From assembly GCA_019637685.1 (NCBI GenBank), contig JAHBVF010000025.1:1-64000 (forward strand): 64,000 nt of DNA, written 5' to 3'. Within the stretch, counting starts at the first letter, position 1; every line of letters begins with the position of its first letter. Positions 26,979 through 36,194 of this stretch are shown one piece after another. A program made the translations under genes and the position numbers. The notes below the pieces were generated by a model that was not told the DNA's origin, made no database searches, and worked only from the letters and a program-made list of their open reading frames with translations. The DNA is from Caldilineaceae bacterium (lineage in GTDB: Bacteria; Chloroflexota; Anaerolineae; Caldilineales; Caldilineaceae).

Positions 26979-29885
26979 ATGGGATTGTTGCCAGGGAAGG
27001 ACCACAGAGGAAATTGGACCAGGCGAAGGCTTTTTGCCCTTCTGCTCTTTGCCGCGCTGCTAGTGGGCGGCTGTCAATCCCAGTCCCAATCCATTGGCCC
27101 CCGCCCTGCCATCGAACTCTCCGCGGTGGTGGAGGCCTATCTACAGCAGTACCAGCCCGGCACGCTGCCCCGCCTTTTTCAGACTACCTATCTCTACGCC
27201 AGGGACGGCACAACTTTGGCCGAACTCTATGGCGAGGGCCGCCGCACGTGGGTGAAGATCGACAAAATTTCGCCCTATCTGATCAATGCCACAATTGCCA
27301 CCGAAGACGCCACATTCCTCACCAACACAGGCATCGATCCGGCCCGCATCGCCGGCGCGGCCCTGCAGAACCTGGAAGAGGGGGGCGTTGTCTCCGGGGC
27401 CAGCACAATTACAATGCAACTGGCCCGCAATCTCTTTTTGGGATTCGACGAGCGCTATGACCAGAACCTGGACCGCAAAATTTTGGAAGCCGGGCTGGCC
27501 CAGGAATTGACAAGCGCTTATACCAAAGATGAAGTGCTGGAGATGTATCTGAATCTCCTCAACTACGGCCATCTGGCCTATGGCCCGGAAGCCGCGTCCC
27601 AGGTCTATTTTGGTAAATCTGCTGCCGACCTGACTTTGGCCGAAGCCACGCTGCTGGCCGGGATTCCCCAACAGCCCGCCAATTTGGACCTTTTTGTCAA
27701 CTTCGAGAGGGCCAAAGAGCGGCAGAAGATTGTCCTGGCGCTGATGGTGCGCCACGGTTTTCTGAGCGAGGCCGAAGCCAACGCTGTCTACGCCGAAAAT
27801 GTCATTCTGGATACGACCCCCCAGCGCCAGATTGAGGCTGCGCCCCATTTCGTCAATTTTGTGCTGGATCAGTTGGAGTCCCGCCTGGGCCGGGCGTATG
27901 TGCGCCGGGCCGGTCTGCACATCTATACAACCCTCGACCTTTCGCTGCAGGCCGCGGCTGAGGAAGTTGTGCAGGCCAAAAGTGCCGAGTTGCAGGGGCG
28001 CTATGACAACGACAACGCCGCGCTGGTGGCTTTGCGTCCCGGCACAAACGATGTGCTGGTAATGGTGGGCAGCCTGAACTTTTTCGACGACAGTATCCAC
28101 GGCCAGGTAAACGTGGCCACCAGTCTGCGCCAGCCGGGCAGTTCCATCAAACCGATTCTCTACGCCACCGCCCTCAATGACAATCTCATCAGCCCGGCCA
28201 CTGTCATCTGGGACACGCCCATCACCTACACTGTGGGTGCTGGGCAGATTTATACACCCCTGAACTACGACCGCAAAATGCACGGCCCGGTGACGGTCCG
28301 GTCAGCCCTGGCCAATAGCTTCAATATCCCCGCTGTCAAACTTCTGGACGGGGTGGGTGTGGTCCGAATGCTGGAAAGTGCCCAGGCAATGGGGCTGCTC
28401 AGCCTCTCCCGCGGGCCGGAGTGGTATGGGCTGAGCCTGACTCTGGGCGGCGGTGAAGTCACGCTGCTGGATTTGGCGACCGCCTATCACACTCTTGCCA
28501 ACGAGGGACGTTATCTGCCGCCCCGCTATATCCTCGCCATCAGCGACGGGGCGGGGCAGTCCCTGTGGGAGGAGGGTGACCTGCGGGGTGTACAGGTTAT
28601 CTCGCCCGCCGCGGCCAGCCAGATGACCGATATTCTCAGCGACAACCCGGCCCGCACGCCGATGTTTGGGGCCAACAGTCATCTGGTGCTGGACCGGCCC
28701 GTGGCAGCCAAAACAGGAACCACCGATGATAACCGGGACGCCTGGACAATGGGCTATACCCGCTATCTGCTCACGGGTGTCTGGGTGGGCAATACAGACG
28801 GGCGGCCTATGCGCAGCGCCACGGGTGTCTCCGCGGCGGGGCCAATCTGGAATGCGTTTATGCGCCGGGTGTTGGAAGACCCGGACCTGCTGGCCCGGCT
28901 GGACGCGCCCGCGGAGTTGTCGGCCTGGGAATTTCCCCTTTCCGATGAGGTGGAACTGCGGGAGGAATGCCCCCCAGGACTTACCTGCCGCCAAGGCGGG
29001 GGCGAGCTTTTTGCCAAGGAATGGCTGGAAAGCGCGGGGGAGGCAGGTCCTCTGGCGGATTCGGTTGTGCGGGTGGCTTCGGCCCCGGTCTATGCCGACC
29101 GGGGCGAGGGAGGGCGGCGGTTGGGCTATTGCGGCTATGACGAAGGCGCGGTTCGTTCCCTTTTGCGCCTGCCCCTGGGCTTTGGTCTGCCTGCTCTTCG
29201 CTTGGATACCAGTGCAGCGGATACCAGTGGGGCGGATACTAGTGCGGCAAATAACAATACGGTGGCCACAGACGCAGCGGACGCGTCCGCGGACGTACCC
29301 GTTTTTATCACCGATCCGGTGACAACCCAGCTCAGCCCTGCGCGGGCAAGGGAGATTGCCGGGGCGCTTCAATGGAGTGTGGGGACTGGTCTGCGTATCT
29401 ATCTGGGGCCGTGTGATCGGCTGGATGGCCTGGCCGTAGGGGGTGGGATGCAACTTTCCATCGATCTGGCCGGGGCCGGCCAAGAAGAGCCGCCTGAGAC
29501 AGCGGGCAGCGGCGCGGTGGGGGTGGGCAGCCCGGCAGTGACCGGCGACTTTGCCTACATTCTCAACCAGCCCGTGTGGCACGACAACAACTGTCCTGGC
29601 GGCTATGTGGTGGGCCAGGTATTGAATTGGAGCGGCGCGCCTGTGGCCGGTGTGCGCATCGGGCTGGCCGATGCCTGGGGCAACAATTATGTGGCGATCA
29701 GCAAGCCAGGCGCGACCGACGCGGGCCAGTTTGATTTTCCTCTTTTCTCGGACACGCCCCAAACACTTTATCTGACTGTGCAGGATGAGGCTGGCAATCC
29801 CATCAGCCCGGCCATTCCTGTGCCCCACAATGTGGACCCAGCCAGCACTTTTCCCTGCCACCACATTATTGTAAAGGGGGGCTAG
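26979..29885 (+). CDS. Lipoprotein class A PBP, paralogue with C-terminal beta-sandwich
   Basis: A 968-residue paralogue of the preceding PBP. The lipobox is LLVGGC (Cys32). The GT51 domain keeps ATEDATF with Asn in place of His and GASTITMQ. The transpeptidase has GSSIKP and KTGTT. The LysM modules are absent. Instead, after a variable linker with three DTSAA-like repeats, there is a Cys-containing beta-sandwich (GGYVVGQVLNWSGAPVAGV) like carboxypeptidase regulatory or Ig-type domains. The ATG at 26979 has a weak RBS; a TTG at 26859 would add a non-signal leader through the tandem repeats. Confidence 0.87.
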   Translation: MGLLPGKDHRGNWTRRRLFALLLFAALLVGGCQSQSQSIGPRPAIELSAVVEAYLQQYQPGTLPRLFQTTYLYARDGTTLAELYGEGRRTWVKIDKISPYLINATIATEDATFLTNTGIDPARIAGAALQNLEEGGVVSGASTITMQLARNLFLGFDERYDQNLDRKILEAGLAQELTSAYTKDEVLEMYLNLLNYGHLAYGPEAASQVYFGKSAADLTLAEATLLAGIPQQPANLDLFVNFERAKERQKIVLALMVRHGFLSEAEANAVYAENVILDTTPQRQIEAAPHFVNFVLDQLESRLGRAYVRRAGLHIYTTLDLSLQAAAEEVVQAKSAELQGRYDNDNAALVALRPGTNDVLVMVGSLNFFDDSIHGQVNVATSLRQPGSSIKPILYATALNDNLISPATVIWDTPITYTVGAGQIYTPLNYDRKMHGPVTVRSALANSFNIPAVKLLDGVGVVRMLESAQAMGLLSLSRGPEWYGLSLTLGGGEVTLLDLATAYHTLANEGRYLPPRYILAISDGAGQSLWEEGDLRGVQVISPAAASQMTDILSDNPARTPMFGANSHLVLDRPVAAKTGTTDDNRDAWTMGYTRYLLTGVWVGNTDGRPMRSATGVSAAGPIWNAFMRRVLEDPDLLARLDAPAELSAWEFPLSDEVELREECPPGLTCRQGGGELFAKEWLESAGEAGPLADSVVRVASAPVYADRGEGGRRLGYCGYDEGAVRSLLRLPLGFGLPALRLDTSAADTSGADTSAANNNTVATDAADASADVPVFITDPVTTQLSPARAREIAGALQWSVGTGLRIYLGPCDRLDGLAVGGGMQLSIDLAGAGQEEPPETAGSGAVGVGSPAVTGDFAYILNQPVWHDNNCPGGYVVGQVLNWSGAPVAGVRIGLADAWGNNYVAISKPGATDAGQFDFPLFSDTPQTLYLTVQDEAGNPISPAIPVPHNVDPASTFPCHHIIVKGG
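29206..29250. repeat. Three 15-bp coding repeats (DTSAA)
   Basis: Three near-identical 15-bp units (GATACCAGTGCAGCG type) in tandem encode DTSAA, DTSGA and DTSAA in the PBP linker. This is a likely length-variable minisatellite. Confidence 0.7.
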
Positions 29886-29891
29886 TCGGCT

Positions 29892-31175
29892 ATGCGGCTT
29901 TCTACCCGTCTCTTCTCCCTTTTGCTGATTGCCTGTCTTTCGGTCGGTGTGGTTGCGTGGACATCCCATTCGACCAGCGCGGCCCCATCCAGCCAGGACG
30001 GGGACACACCGACACCCACCGATACACTGATACCCACCGATACACCGACCGCCACAATTACGCCTACGCCGACGATTACACCTACCAAACCAGCGGTGCG
30101 CACGGAAATCACCTTCCCCACCAGCACAGATATTACCTTTGGCTTTCTGCGCATCGAGGGCACGGCGCTGATCGACAACTATCGATCCTATCAACTCCAC
30201 ATTGCTCCGGCCAACAGCGAAAGCTGGAGCTGGATTGCCGGGGGATATGGAACTGTGCGTGATTACGCCCTTACTATTTTTGATACCCAGCAACTGGCCG
30301 ACGGCTTCTACGATCTGCGCCTGCGCTCGATTAATGTGTTCGGGAACTATAACGAGAGCTTTGTGCGGGGGTTCGAGATTCGCAATACAGACCCCCCAAC
30401 GCCGACGCCGGAACCCCCCCGGGATCCGTTGCTCACACCTCTGCCGACTGTTTCGCCTCTGGAAACACCCACGCCCACACCCACACCCGTCAGCGAAAGT
30501 TTTGTGCCTGGCGGCCAGGGAATCTACGCACCGGGGAACGGAGCGGTTCTGAAAAGCGTTCAACAGGTGGTGGGAGCGGCGAACGGACGCCAGGGCAAAC
30601 GCTTCCTGCGTTACGAGATTTATCTTTCCAAGGCGGGAATGGACGATTGGCAGTGGCTCTATGCCAGCCAGCAGCAGTATTTCGATTCGGTCATCTACCG
30701 GCTGGATACATCCCGCGTAGCCAATGGCACGTATGACCTGCGTCTGCGCATCGTCTATCAGGACAGCAACTACGACGAGTATTTTGTGCGGGACCTCACC
30801 ATTGAAAACGATCCTGCCCTGGCGGCCAGCGGCCCCACCCTGCGTCTGACACAGCCAACCAGCGGCAGTCTGCTGGTGGGGCAGGTGGACATTCGGGGTA
30901 CGCTGCTTCACCCCCGGCTGGCCCGCTGGGAACTCTACTGGTCCCCGGCGGATGGCCGGCCGGATGTTCAGCGGGACTGGCTGCTGCTTTTCACCGGGGA
31001 TTATCAGGTGCTGGACAATCTGATTGCCCGTCTGGACCTGGGCCAGGTGTCACCGGGGCGCTATGATGTGCGTGTGCGGATGGTGCAGCAGGACGGGAAT
31101 TATGAGGATGCGTTTATCCGACGATTGCTTGTCGCTCTGCCTACGCCAACGCCGCCACCTTCTGTACATCGCTAG
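29892..31175 (+). CDS. Secreted protein with three Ig-like repeats
   Basis: A 427-residue secreted protein. A signal peptide (about 1-30) is followed by a TPT-rich linker and three homologous beta-sandwich repeats. Each ends in a YDLRLR or YDVRVR strand and a (G/S)NY-x3-F(V/I)R motif, at about 90-165, 200-295 and 315-415. No known enzymatic motif. It starts 7 bp after the PBP stop with GGGGGG upstream, so it is probably co-translated and may be a PBP partner in the envelope. Function unknown. Confidence 0.78.
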   Translation: MRLSTRLFSLLLIACLSVGVVAWTSHSTSAAPSSQDGDTPTPTDTLIPTDTPTATITPTPTITPTKPAVRTEITFPTSTDITFGFLRIEGTALIDNYRSYQLHIAPANSESWSWIAGGYGTVRDYALTIFDTQQLADGFYDLRLRSINVFGNYNESFVRGFEIRNTDPPTPTPEPPRDPLLTPLPTVSPLETPTPTPTPVSESFVPGGQGIYAPGNGAVLKSVQQVVGAANGRQGKRFLRYEIYLSKAGMDDWQWLYASQQQYFDSVIYRLDTSRVANGTYDLRLRIVYQDSNYDEYFVRDLTIENDPALAASGPTLRLTQPTSGSLLVGQVDIRGTLLHPRLARWELYWSPADGRPDVQRDWLLLFTGDYQVLDNLIARLDLGQVSPGRYDVRVRMVQQDGNYEDAFIRRLLVALPTPTPPPSVHR

Positions 31176-31212
31176 AATAGCGGATTTAGACGCCGCTGAT
31201 TGTAAGCAGGAA

Positions 31213-31241
31213 TTGGATGCGACTTCGGTCGGTAGTATAAT
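31213..31241 (+). promoter_or_regulatory. Sigma70 promoter with inverted repeat across the -10
   Basis: TTGGAT (31213-31218), 17-nt spacer, TATAAT (31236-31241). A perfect inverted repeat GTCGGT (31228-31233) and ACCGAC (31243-31248) straddles the -10, a typical repressor-site geometry. It precedes the first FAS1/LysM gene by about 130 nt. Confidence 0.7.
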
Positions 31242-31373
31242 GACCGACTGTGTATTGATCTGTCGATCCGCCAGGCAGACCTAACGCAGAGGGTTTCAAA
31301 ATAAATTTTGCCCGATTGCAGCGGATAAAAACCTAAACGGTTCTGTGTAGCCATTTTTCCTTTGGAGGAAGCA

Positions 31374-33254
31374 ATGAAAGTGAAACCAATGAGCAAGGCC
31401 CTAAGCCTTCTTGTCTTGTTGGCCCTATTGATGGGTGCAGTGGTCCCTGTGGCCAGTGCCCAATCGACTGTGGCTGCCATCAGTGTGCGCGGCAAGCTGA
31501 TCGAAGCCGGTTCAAAACATTATTTGGGGCTGAAGGTGCTGGACCCCAGCAAGCAGGTCAAACTGGTTCTGGATTATCGCCAGGACAGTTCGGCCCTGGA
31601 TGGAGGGTCTGGTTTTTTTGTCTTTGATGAGCAGACATTCCAGAAATTCATCGGCGGTGACAGTCAGGCCAATCTGGCCGCCGGTTCCCTGGACAGCAGC
31701 AGCGGGCTGAAGCAGAAGATCGCCATCATCGCCGATCCCGTGGGCACATTCAGCGTTGTTACCTTCAACAACTCGAACACAGAGTTCGACTATACGCTGA
31801 CCGCCGAGAACGCACTGATTGTCGATGATTCGGGTGAGCAGGTGCAGAATGCCAATGCCGCGGCCAGCCAGACCACCACGGAAACGACAGCCGCCGCAGA
31901 GACGACCTCGGCAGCGACTGTGGCTGCCACCACCGCCGTGACCACAACTGTGGCCGCAACGGCTACGCCCACCGCCACTCCGACCCCGGAGGCACGCAGC
32001 GCGGGCACACCGGTCATCACTCGGGCTGAGTCCTTGCAGGGTGATCTGGACGAGCAGTACGCCAAGCATTACTTTGACCTGTCGGTCAACGATATCAGTT
32101 CCAGCGTAGATGTGATGATGACCTATGATCCCCAGGACCAGCAGGACCTGGACAATGGGTTCAATATGTATATCTACAGCTCGGATCAGTTCCAAGCCTT
32201 AATCCGCGACGGTCTCTCGCCGAATCGGGCGGGGAATACAGCCGCAGGCACATTGACCACAAAGGATGGCCTGAAGACTTTCCAGGCTACCATCAACAGC
32301 CCGTTCCGAATGTATACCGTCATTGTGGGCAACGACTCGACAGTGCCGGTCTCCTACACCCTGAGCGTCAGCAACGGCCTGCTGGTGGATGCATCCGGTC
32401 AGTCCAACACAGCCAAAGCGTTGATGGCGGCTGGCGGGACCACTGCTGCTACAACCTCCACGACAGCGACGGCCACCGGCACAACGACAACGACAACCAC
32501 AACCACTGCGACAACTGACCCGGCCGCGAAAGCTGGCCAGGTCTATGTGGTCAAGGCCGGCGATACTATCGCAACTATTGCCCGGGCTGCCTATGGCGAT
32601 GTGAATCTGTGGGATGAGTTGTGTGCCTTCAATAACCTGGCAAACTGTGACCGCATTGAAATTGGTGATGAAATTACGGTTCCGGTCAGGGCTGAACTGG
32701 GCACAGGTGCTGTGGCTACTGCCACACCTGCACCAGTGGTCACTACTACACCTACCACGACAACCGCTACGGTCGCGTCCACAACACCTGTGACAGCAAC
32801 GACAACGACTACCACCACAACAACCACCACCACGGAAACGACTGGTGCAGGCACTATCATTGATGTGGCGACCAATGCCCGCCAGTTTGAGATTCTGCTT
32901 CTGGCCCTCTCTCTGGCGAATCTGACCGATGGGCTGAAGGGTGCTGGTCCTTTCACCCTCTTCGCCCCGGCGGACGCGGCCTTTGCCAGCCTGCCGGAGA
33001 AGACGCTGGATTCCCTGCTGGCTGATACAGCCCAGTTGGCTCGGGTGCTCCAGTTCCACGTGGTTCCCCAGAAGTTGACCGCGGCCGACATCACGAATGG
33101 GATGACGGTGACCACACTGATGGGACAGCAGTTGACCTTTGGCGTGTCCGGCGGCAACATGACTGTCAATGGCGCGAATATCAATGCCAGCGCACTGCCT
33201 GCCAGCAACGGAACCATCTTTATTGTTGACTCGGTTCTGCTGCCTGCTCAATAA
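31374..33254 (+). CDS. Secreted LysM-FAS1 protein with two copies of a novel beta-rich domain
   Basis: A 626-residue secreted protein. A signal peptide ends near ASAQ (about 30). Then come two copies of a beta-rich domain with a GFFVFDEQ-type strand (about 38-140 and 210-340; PPC-like in size), Thr-rich linkers, one LysM (YVVKAGDTIATIARAAYGD) with a Cys pair C-x7-C, a poly-Thr linker, and a C-terminal FAS1 domain (GPFTLFAPADAAF, FHVVPQ, NGTIFIVDSVLLP). FAS1 is an adhesion fold and LysM binds glycan, so an envelope adhesin or structural protein is likely. GGAGG precedes the ATG. Its own promoter is clear. Confidence 0.85.
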   Translation: MKVKPMSKALSLLVLLALLMGAVVPVASAQSTVAAISVRGKLIEAGSKHYLGLKVLDPSKQVKLVLDYRQDSSALDGGSGFFVFDEQTFQKFIGGDSQANLAAGSLDSSSGLKQKIAIIADPVGTFSVVTFNNSNTEFDYTLTAENALIVDDSGEQVQNANAAASQTTTETTAAAETTSAATVAATTAVTTTVAATATPTATPTPEARSAGTPVITRAESLQGDLDEQYAKHYFDLSVNDISSSVDVMMTYDPQDQQDLDNGFNMYIYSSDQFQALIRDGLSPNRAGNTAAGTLTTKDGLKTFQATINSPFRMYTVIVGNDSTVPVSYTLSVSNGLLVDASGQSNTAKALMAAGGTTAATTSTTATATGTTTTTTTTTATTDPAAKAGQVYVVKAGDTIATIARAAYGDVNLWDELCAFNNLANCDRIEIGDEITVPVRAELGTGAVATATPAPVVTTTPTTTTATVASTTPVTATTTTTTTTTTTTETTGAGTIIDVATNARQFEILLLALSLANLTDGLKGAGPFTLFAPADAAFASLPEKTLDSLLADTAQLARVLQFHVVPQKLTAADITNGMTVTTLMGQQLTFGVSGGNMTVNGANINASALPASNGTIFIVDSVLLPAQ

Positions 33255-33293
33255 AACAGGCGAGCGGTCAGAATCCGATAGTATTGTCAGACA

Positions 33294-33352
33294 AAGTGTG
33301 AAACGCAGAACAGGAGATATTTGTTCAATCCTCCGTTCTGCGTTTCACACTT
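33294..33352. terminator. Long hairpin after the first FAS1 gene
   Basis: Perfect 18-bp arms at 33294-33311 (AAGTGTGAAACGCAGAAC) and 33335-33352, extended by GGAG/CTCC after a one-base bulge. No long U-tract follows, so it could be a terminator or a mobile palindromic repeat. Confidence 0.6.
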
Positions 33353-33401
33353 CTGTGTTAAAACGACAGAGTCCCCCTGCCTCACCCCGGCCAATCTTCT
33401 C

Positions 33402-33430
33402 TTGTGATAGTCGTACATACGTGCTACACT
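33402..33430 (+). promoter_or_regulatory. Sigma70 promoter giving a probably leaderless dinG-like mRNA
   Basis: TTGTGA (33402-33407), 17-nt spacer ending TGC, TACACT (33425-33430). The expected transcription start falls at 33436-33438, on the ATG. No ribosome-binding site precedes the ATG. Confidence 0.65.
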
Positions 33431-33437
33431 ATTGCCT

Positions 33438-35933
33438 ATGCAAAGAGACTCCCTCCCCCCCGACTTTGATCCCGATGTGGTCGTAGATACACTGGACGAC
33501 CCCTTCGACGATTGGGCGTATCTGGACAACGAAGGCCCACCGCCGGACGCGGACGCGGCAGAAGAACATCAGCACCATCCGTCCCGGCTGGAAACGACCG
33601 CGCTGGCTGAATTTTTTGGCACAGATGGCCCCATGGCCCAGGTCCTGGATGGCTATGAGTTGCGTCCCAGCCAGTTGCAGATGGCCGAAGCCGTGAAGCA
33701 GGCCATATTGCAGAAGGGCACCGCGCTCATCGAAGCCCCCACCGGGACCGGCAAGTCCATCGCTTATCTGCTGCCCGCCCTCCTCAGCGGGCGCACGGTC
33801 GTTGTCGCCACTGCCAACAAATCCCTGCAAAGCCAACTCTATCTGAAGGATATCCCCTTTCTGAGCCAGGCGCTGGGCGAGGATATTTCGGCTGTGCTGG
33901 TCAAAGGACGCAGCAATTTTGTCTGTACCCTCAAATGGGAGAAGGAACAGCAGGAACAACTGAACTTCGCGATGTACGATCGGGAGAATGAGCAGGTGGC
34001 CTATCTGCGCTCGTGGCTGCCCGAAACCGACACCGGCGATGTGGATGACCTGCCCTTTGTCCTGGAGAGCGATATCCGGCCCCGCATCGTCAGTTTCTCG
34101 GATGACTGCATCCAGCGCAACTGCCCCCATTTCCACGACGCCTGTTTCGTCAATCTCATGCGGGACAAAGCCCGTCAGGCGCAGGTGTTGATCACAAACC
34201 ACCACCTGCTGCTCACAGCCCTGCAACTGGGCGAGATGGGCTACGGCATCCTGCCCGAAGGCTCGATTTATGTGGTGGACGAGGCCCACCAGTTGGAGGC
34301 CACAGCCACTTCTGTCTTTGAGGTGGAAGTGACCGATTACGCGCTCACCCAACTGCTGTCCCGCAATACCCTCAAAGAATTTCTGGGCGATGAACGGTTG
34401 GATGAGTTGAAGATGCACAGCGTTCTCGCTTTTTCTCAGGCCGACCGGCTGAGCCACGACAATGTGTTTCGCATTGAGGGCGATCTGGAAGAGATGAAAA
34501 AGCTGGCCGGTTCGCTCAAATCTCTGCAAGAAGAGATGCGGCTGAAAAATCCCTATCAGAAGGGCGATGATGCCCCGCCCCTTGACCCCAAAGACCCGGA
34601 CGCGGAGGCGAGAGCCAACTACGAATTGGCCCTGGAAGGGTTGGGGTCGCTTTCGGCCAAACTGGAGGCCGTTGCCACCAGCAAGCGGGACGAACACGTG
34701 GTGCGCTATGCGGAACGGGTGCGAGGTCCCCGTATCAGCCTGCGTCTGCACGCTGCGCCCATCGATCCGGCTGGTCTGTTGCAGGAATATCTCTTTGGCC
34801 TGGATGACAAGACTGTTATCTGCACCAGCGCCACCCTGGCCACCAGCGGCCATTTCGAGCATTTCAAGGCGCGCTGCGGCGTAGATGAGGATTCCATCGA
34901 TCTGGTGGTTGGAACGGTCTTTGACTACCCCAACCAGGCCCTGCTCTACCAGCCCTCATTGCCTGCCTATGACTGGCGGGCCAAGGATGTCTACTACAAG
35001 GCCGTGGCCGCGGAGATCGAGCGGCTGCTGGAGGCCAGCCGAGGGCGGGCGCTCTGTCTCTTTACCAATTGGAGCGGGTTGCAGCACGTGCGGGATGAAC
35101 TGGCGCAAAGCGTCTGGCCCATTCGTGCCCAGGGTGACTACCCCCGGGACGCGCTGCTGGACTGGTTCCGCGGGACGCCCCACAGCGTTCTGCTGGCGAC
35201 CAAATCTTTTTGGGAAGGGGTGGACCTGCCCGGCGACGATCTGAGTCTGGTCGTGTTGGATAAAATGCCCTTTCCCACCCCCGGCGATCCCCTGCACAGC
35301 GCACGGATGAAGGCGCTGGACGACGCGGCCCAGGGCAGCAGCTTTGGCCAGTATATGCTTCCGCTGATGGGGCTGGCCCTGAAACAGGGCTTTGGGCGGC
35401 TGATTCGGCGCAGCAATGATAAAGGTGTGGTCGCGATTCTGGATGAACGGCTGACCACCAAAAGCTATGGACGCCAGGTGCGCCAGGACTTGCCCCCGGC
35501 CCGCTTCAGCCGCGCCTTTGCCGATGTCCACCGCTTCTTTCGGGATTCGCTTGCCAGCCAGGCCGATTTTGCCCTGAATGTGCAGGCTTTCCAGGAAAGC
35601 GAAGGGGGTCCAATTGGCTGGCGCTGGCGGCTGTTGCGTTTGCAGGATGGCAAAGCCGATGGCGAGGAGGGAACCCTGCGCCGGGGTGATCTGGTGGCTG
35701 CGGAGGTCCACGCCGCGGTGGAGGGCCTGAAGAATTTGCGGACGCGTATCAGCAGCGCCGGACGCACCACCCATAGCTTCGGTGTGGAACTGCGGTGCAG
35801 TGTCGAGACCGAAGCGGCCCTGGCCTCAGGCCAGATCGACAACAGTCTGCGCAAGCGCTGGACCAACGAATGTGCTGTGTGGGGGAACCTATCGGTGCTT
35901 GGACTGGTCTCCCACGCGGCAGAAACCGTTTGA
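33438..35933 (+). CDS. DinG/XPD-family Fe-S ATP-dependent DNA helicase
   Basis: An 831-residue superfamily 2 helicase. Walker A APTGTGKS (100-107) and DEAH box VVDEAHQ (279-285) are present. Four Cys (163, 224, 229, 236) between motifs Ia and II match the XPD/DinG iron-sulfur domain. The C-terminal helicase motif QGFGRLIRRSND is clear. About 115 residues follow the helicase core with no domain I recognise. An acidic, low-complexity N-terminus (1-50) precedes the core. Likely role: DNA repair or R-loop/D-loop unwinding. The ATG at 33438 appears leaderless. Confidence 0.88.
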   Translation: MQRDSLPPDFDPDVVVDTLDDPFDDWAYLDNEGPPPDADAAEEHQHHPSRLETTALAEFFGTDGPMAQVLDGYELRPSQLQMAEAVKQAILQKGTALIEAPTGTGKSIAYLLPALLSGRTVVVATANKSLQSQLYLKDIPFLSQALGEDISAVLVKGRSNFVCTLKWEKEQQEQLNFAMYDRENEQVAYLRSWLPETDTGDVDDLPFVLESDIRPRIVSFSDDCIQRNCPHFHDACFVNLMRDKARQAQVLITNHHLLLTALQLGEMGYGILPEGSIYVVDEAHQLEATATSVFEVEVTDYALTQLLSRNTLKEFLGDERLDELKMHSVLAFSQADRLSHDNVFRIEGDLEEMKKLAGSLKSLQEEMRLKNPYQKGDDAPPLDPKDPDAEARANYELALEGLGSLSAKLEAVATSKRDEHVVRYAERVRGPRISLRLHAAPIDPAGLLQEYLFGLDDKTVICTSATLATSGHFEHFKARCGVDEDSIDLVVGTVFDYPNQALLYQPSLPAYDWRAKDVYYKAVAAEIERLLEASRGRALCLFTNWSGLQHVRDELAQSVWPIRAQGDYPRDALLDWFRGTPHSVLLATKSFWEGVDLPGDDLSLVVLDKMPFPTPGDPLHSARMKALDDAAQGSSFGQYMLPLMGLALKQGFGRLIRRSNDKGVVAILDERLTTKSYGRQVRQDLPPARFSRAFADVHRFFRDSLASQADFALNVQAFQESEGGPIGWRWRLLRLQDGKADGEEGTLRRGDLVAAEVHAAVEGLKNLRTRISSAGRTTHSFGVELRCSVETEAALASGQIDNSLRKRWTNECAVWGNLSVLGLVSHAAETV

Positions 35934-36194
35934 AAGCTGACAAATCCAGTACGCGGTTCGTTAGATACTCATTTTTGACTTAACCTTCTTGACATATCAG
36001 CATTTCAAGGGATTTGTATTCACCTAAATCCATGTATTATTATTTTGAATAGTTTTTGATCTGTCTGTGGCCTATTCTGCCGCAGCGGGAAAAATCAAAA
36101 AATATATGGAATTTGGCGGTACACATCCATGGTTTTCGACGATAAACTATGGGCCAGAGTTTTTTTCTTACTTGCTTGTATGGAAGGGCCATAT

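Noticed and set aside
28302-30911. An 869-codon minus-strand frame opposite the second PBP and the Ig-repeat gene
   Set aside because: It is a shadow of two well-supported plus-strand genes with no domain similarity.
35989-36020. TTGACA upstream of the second FAS1 gene as a promoter
   Set aside because: The -35 is perfect, but the only -10-like sequences are 19-20 nt away and weak.
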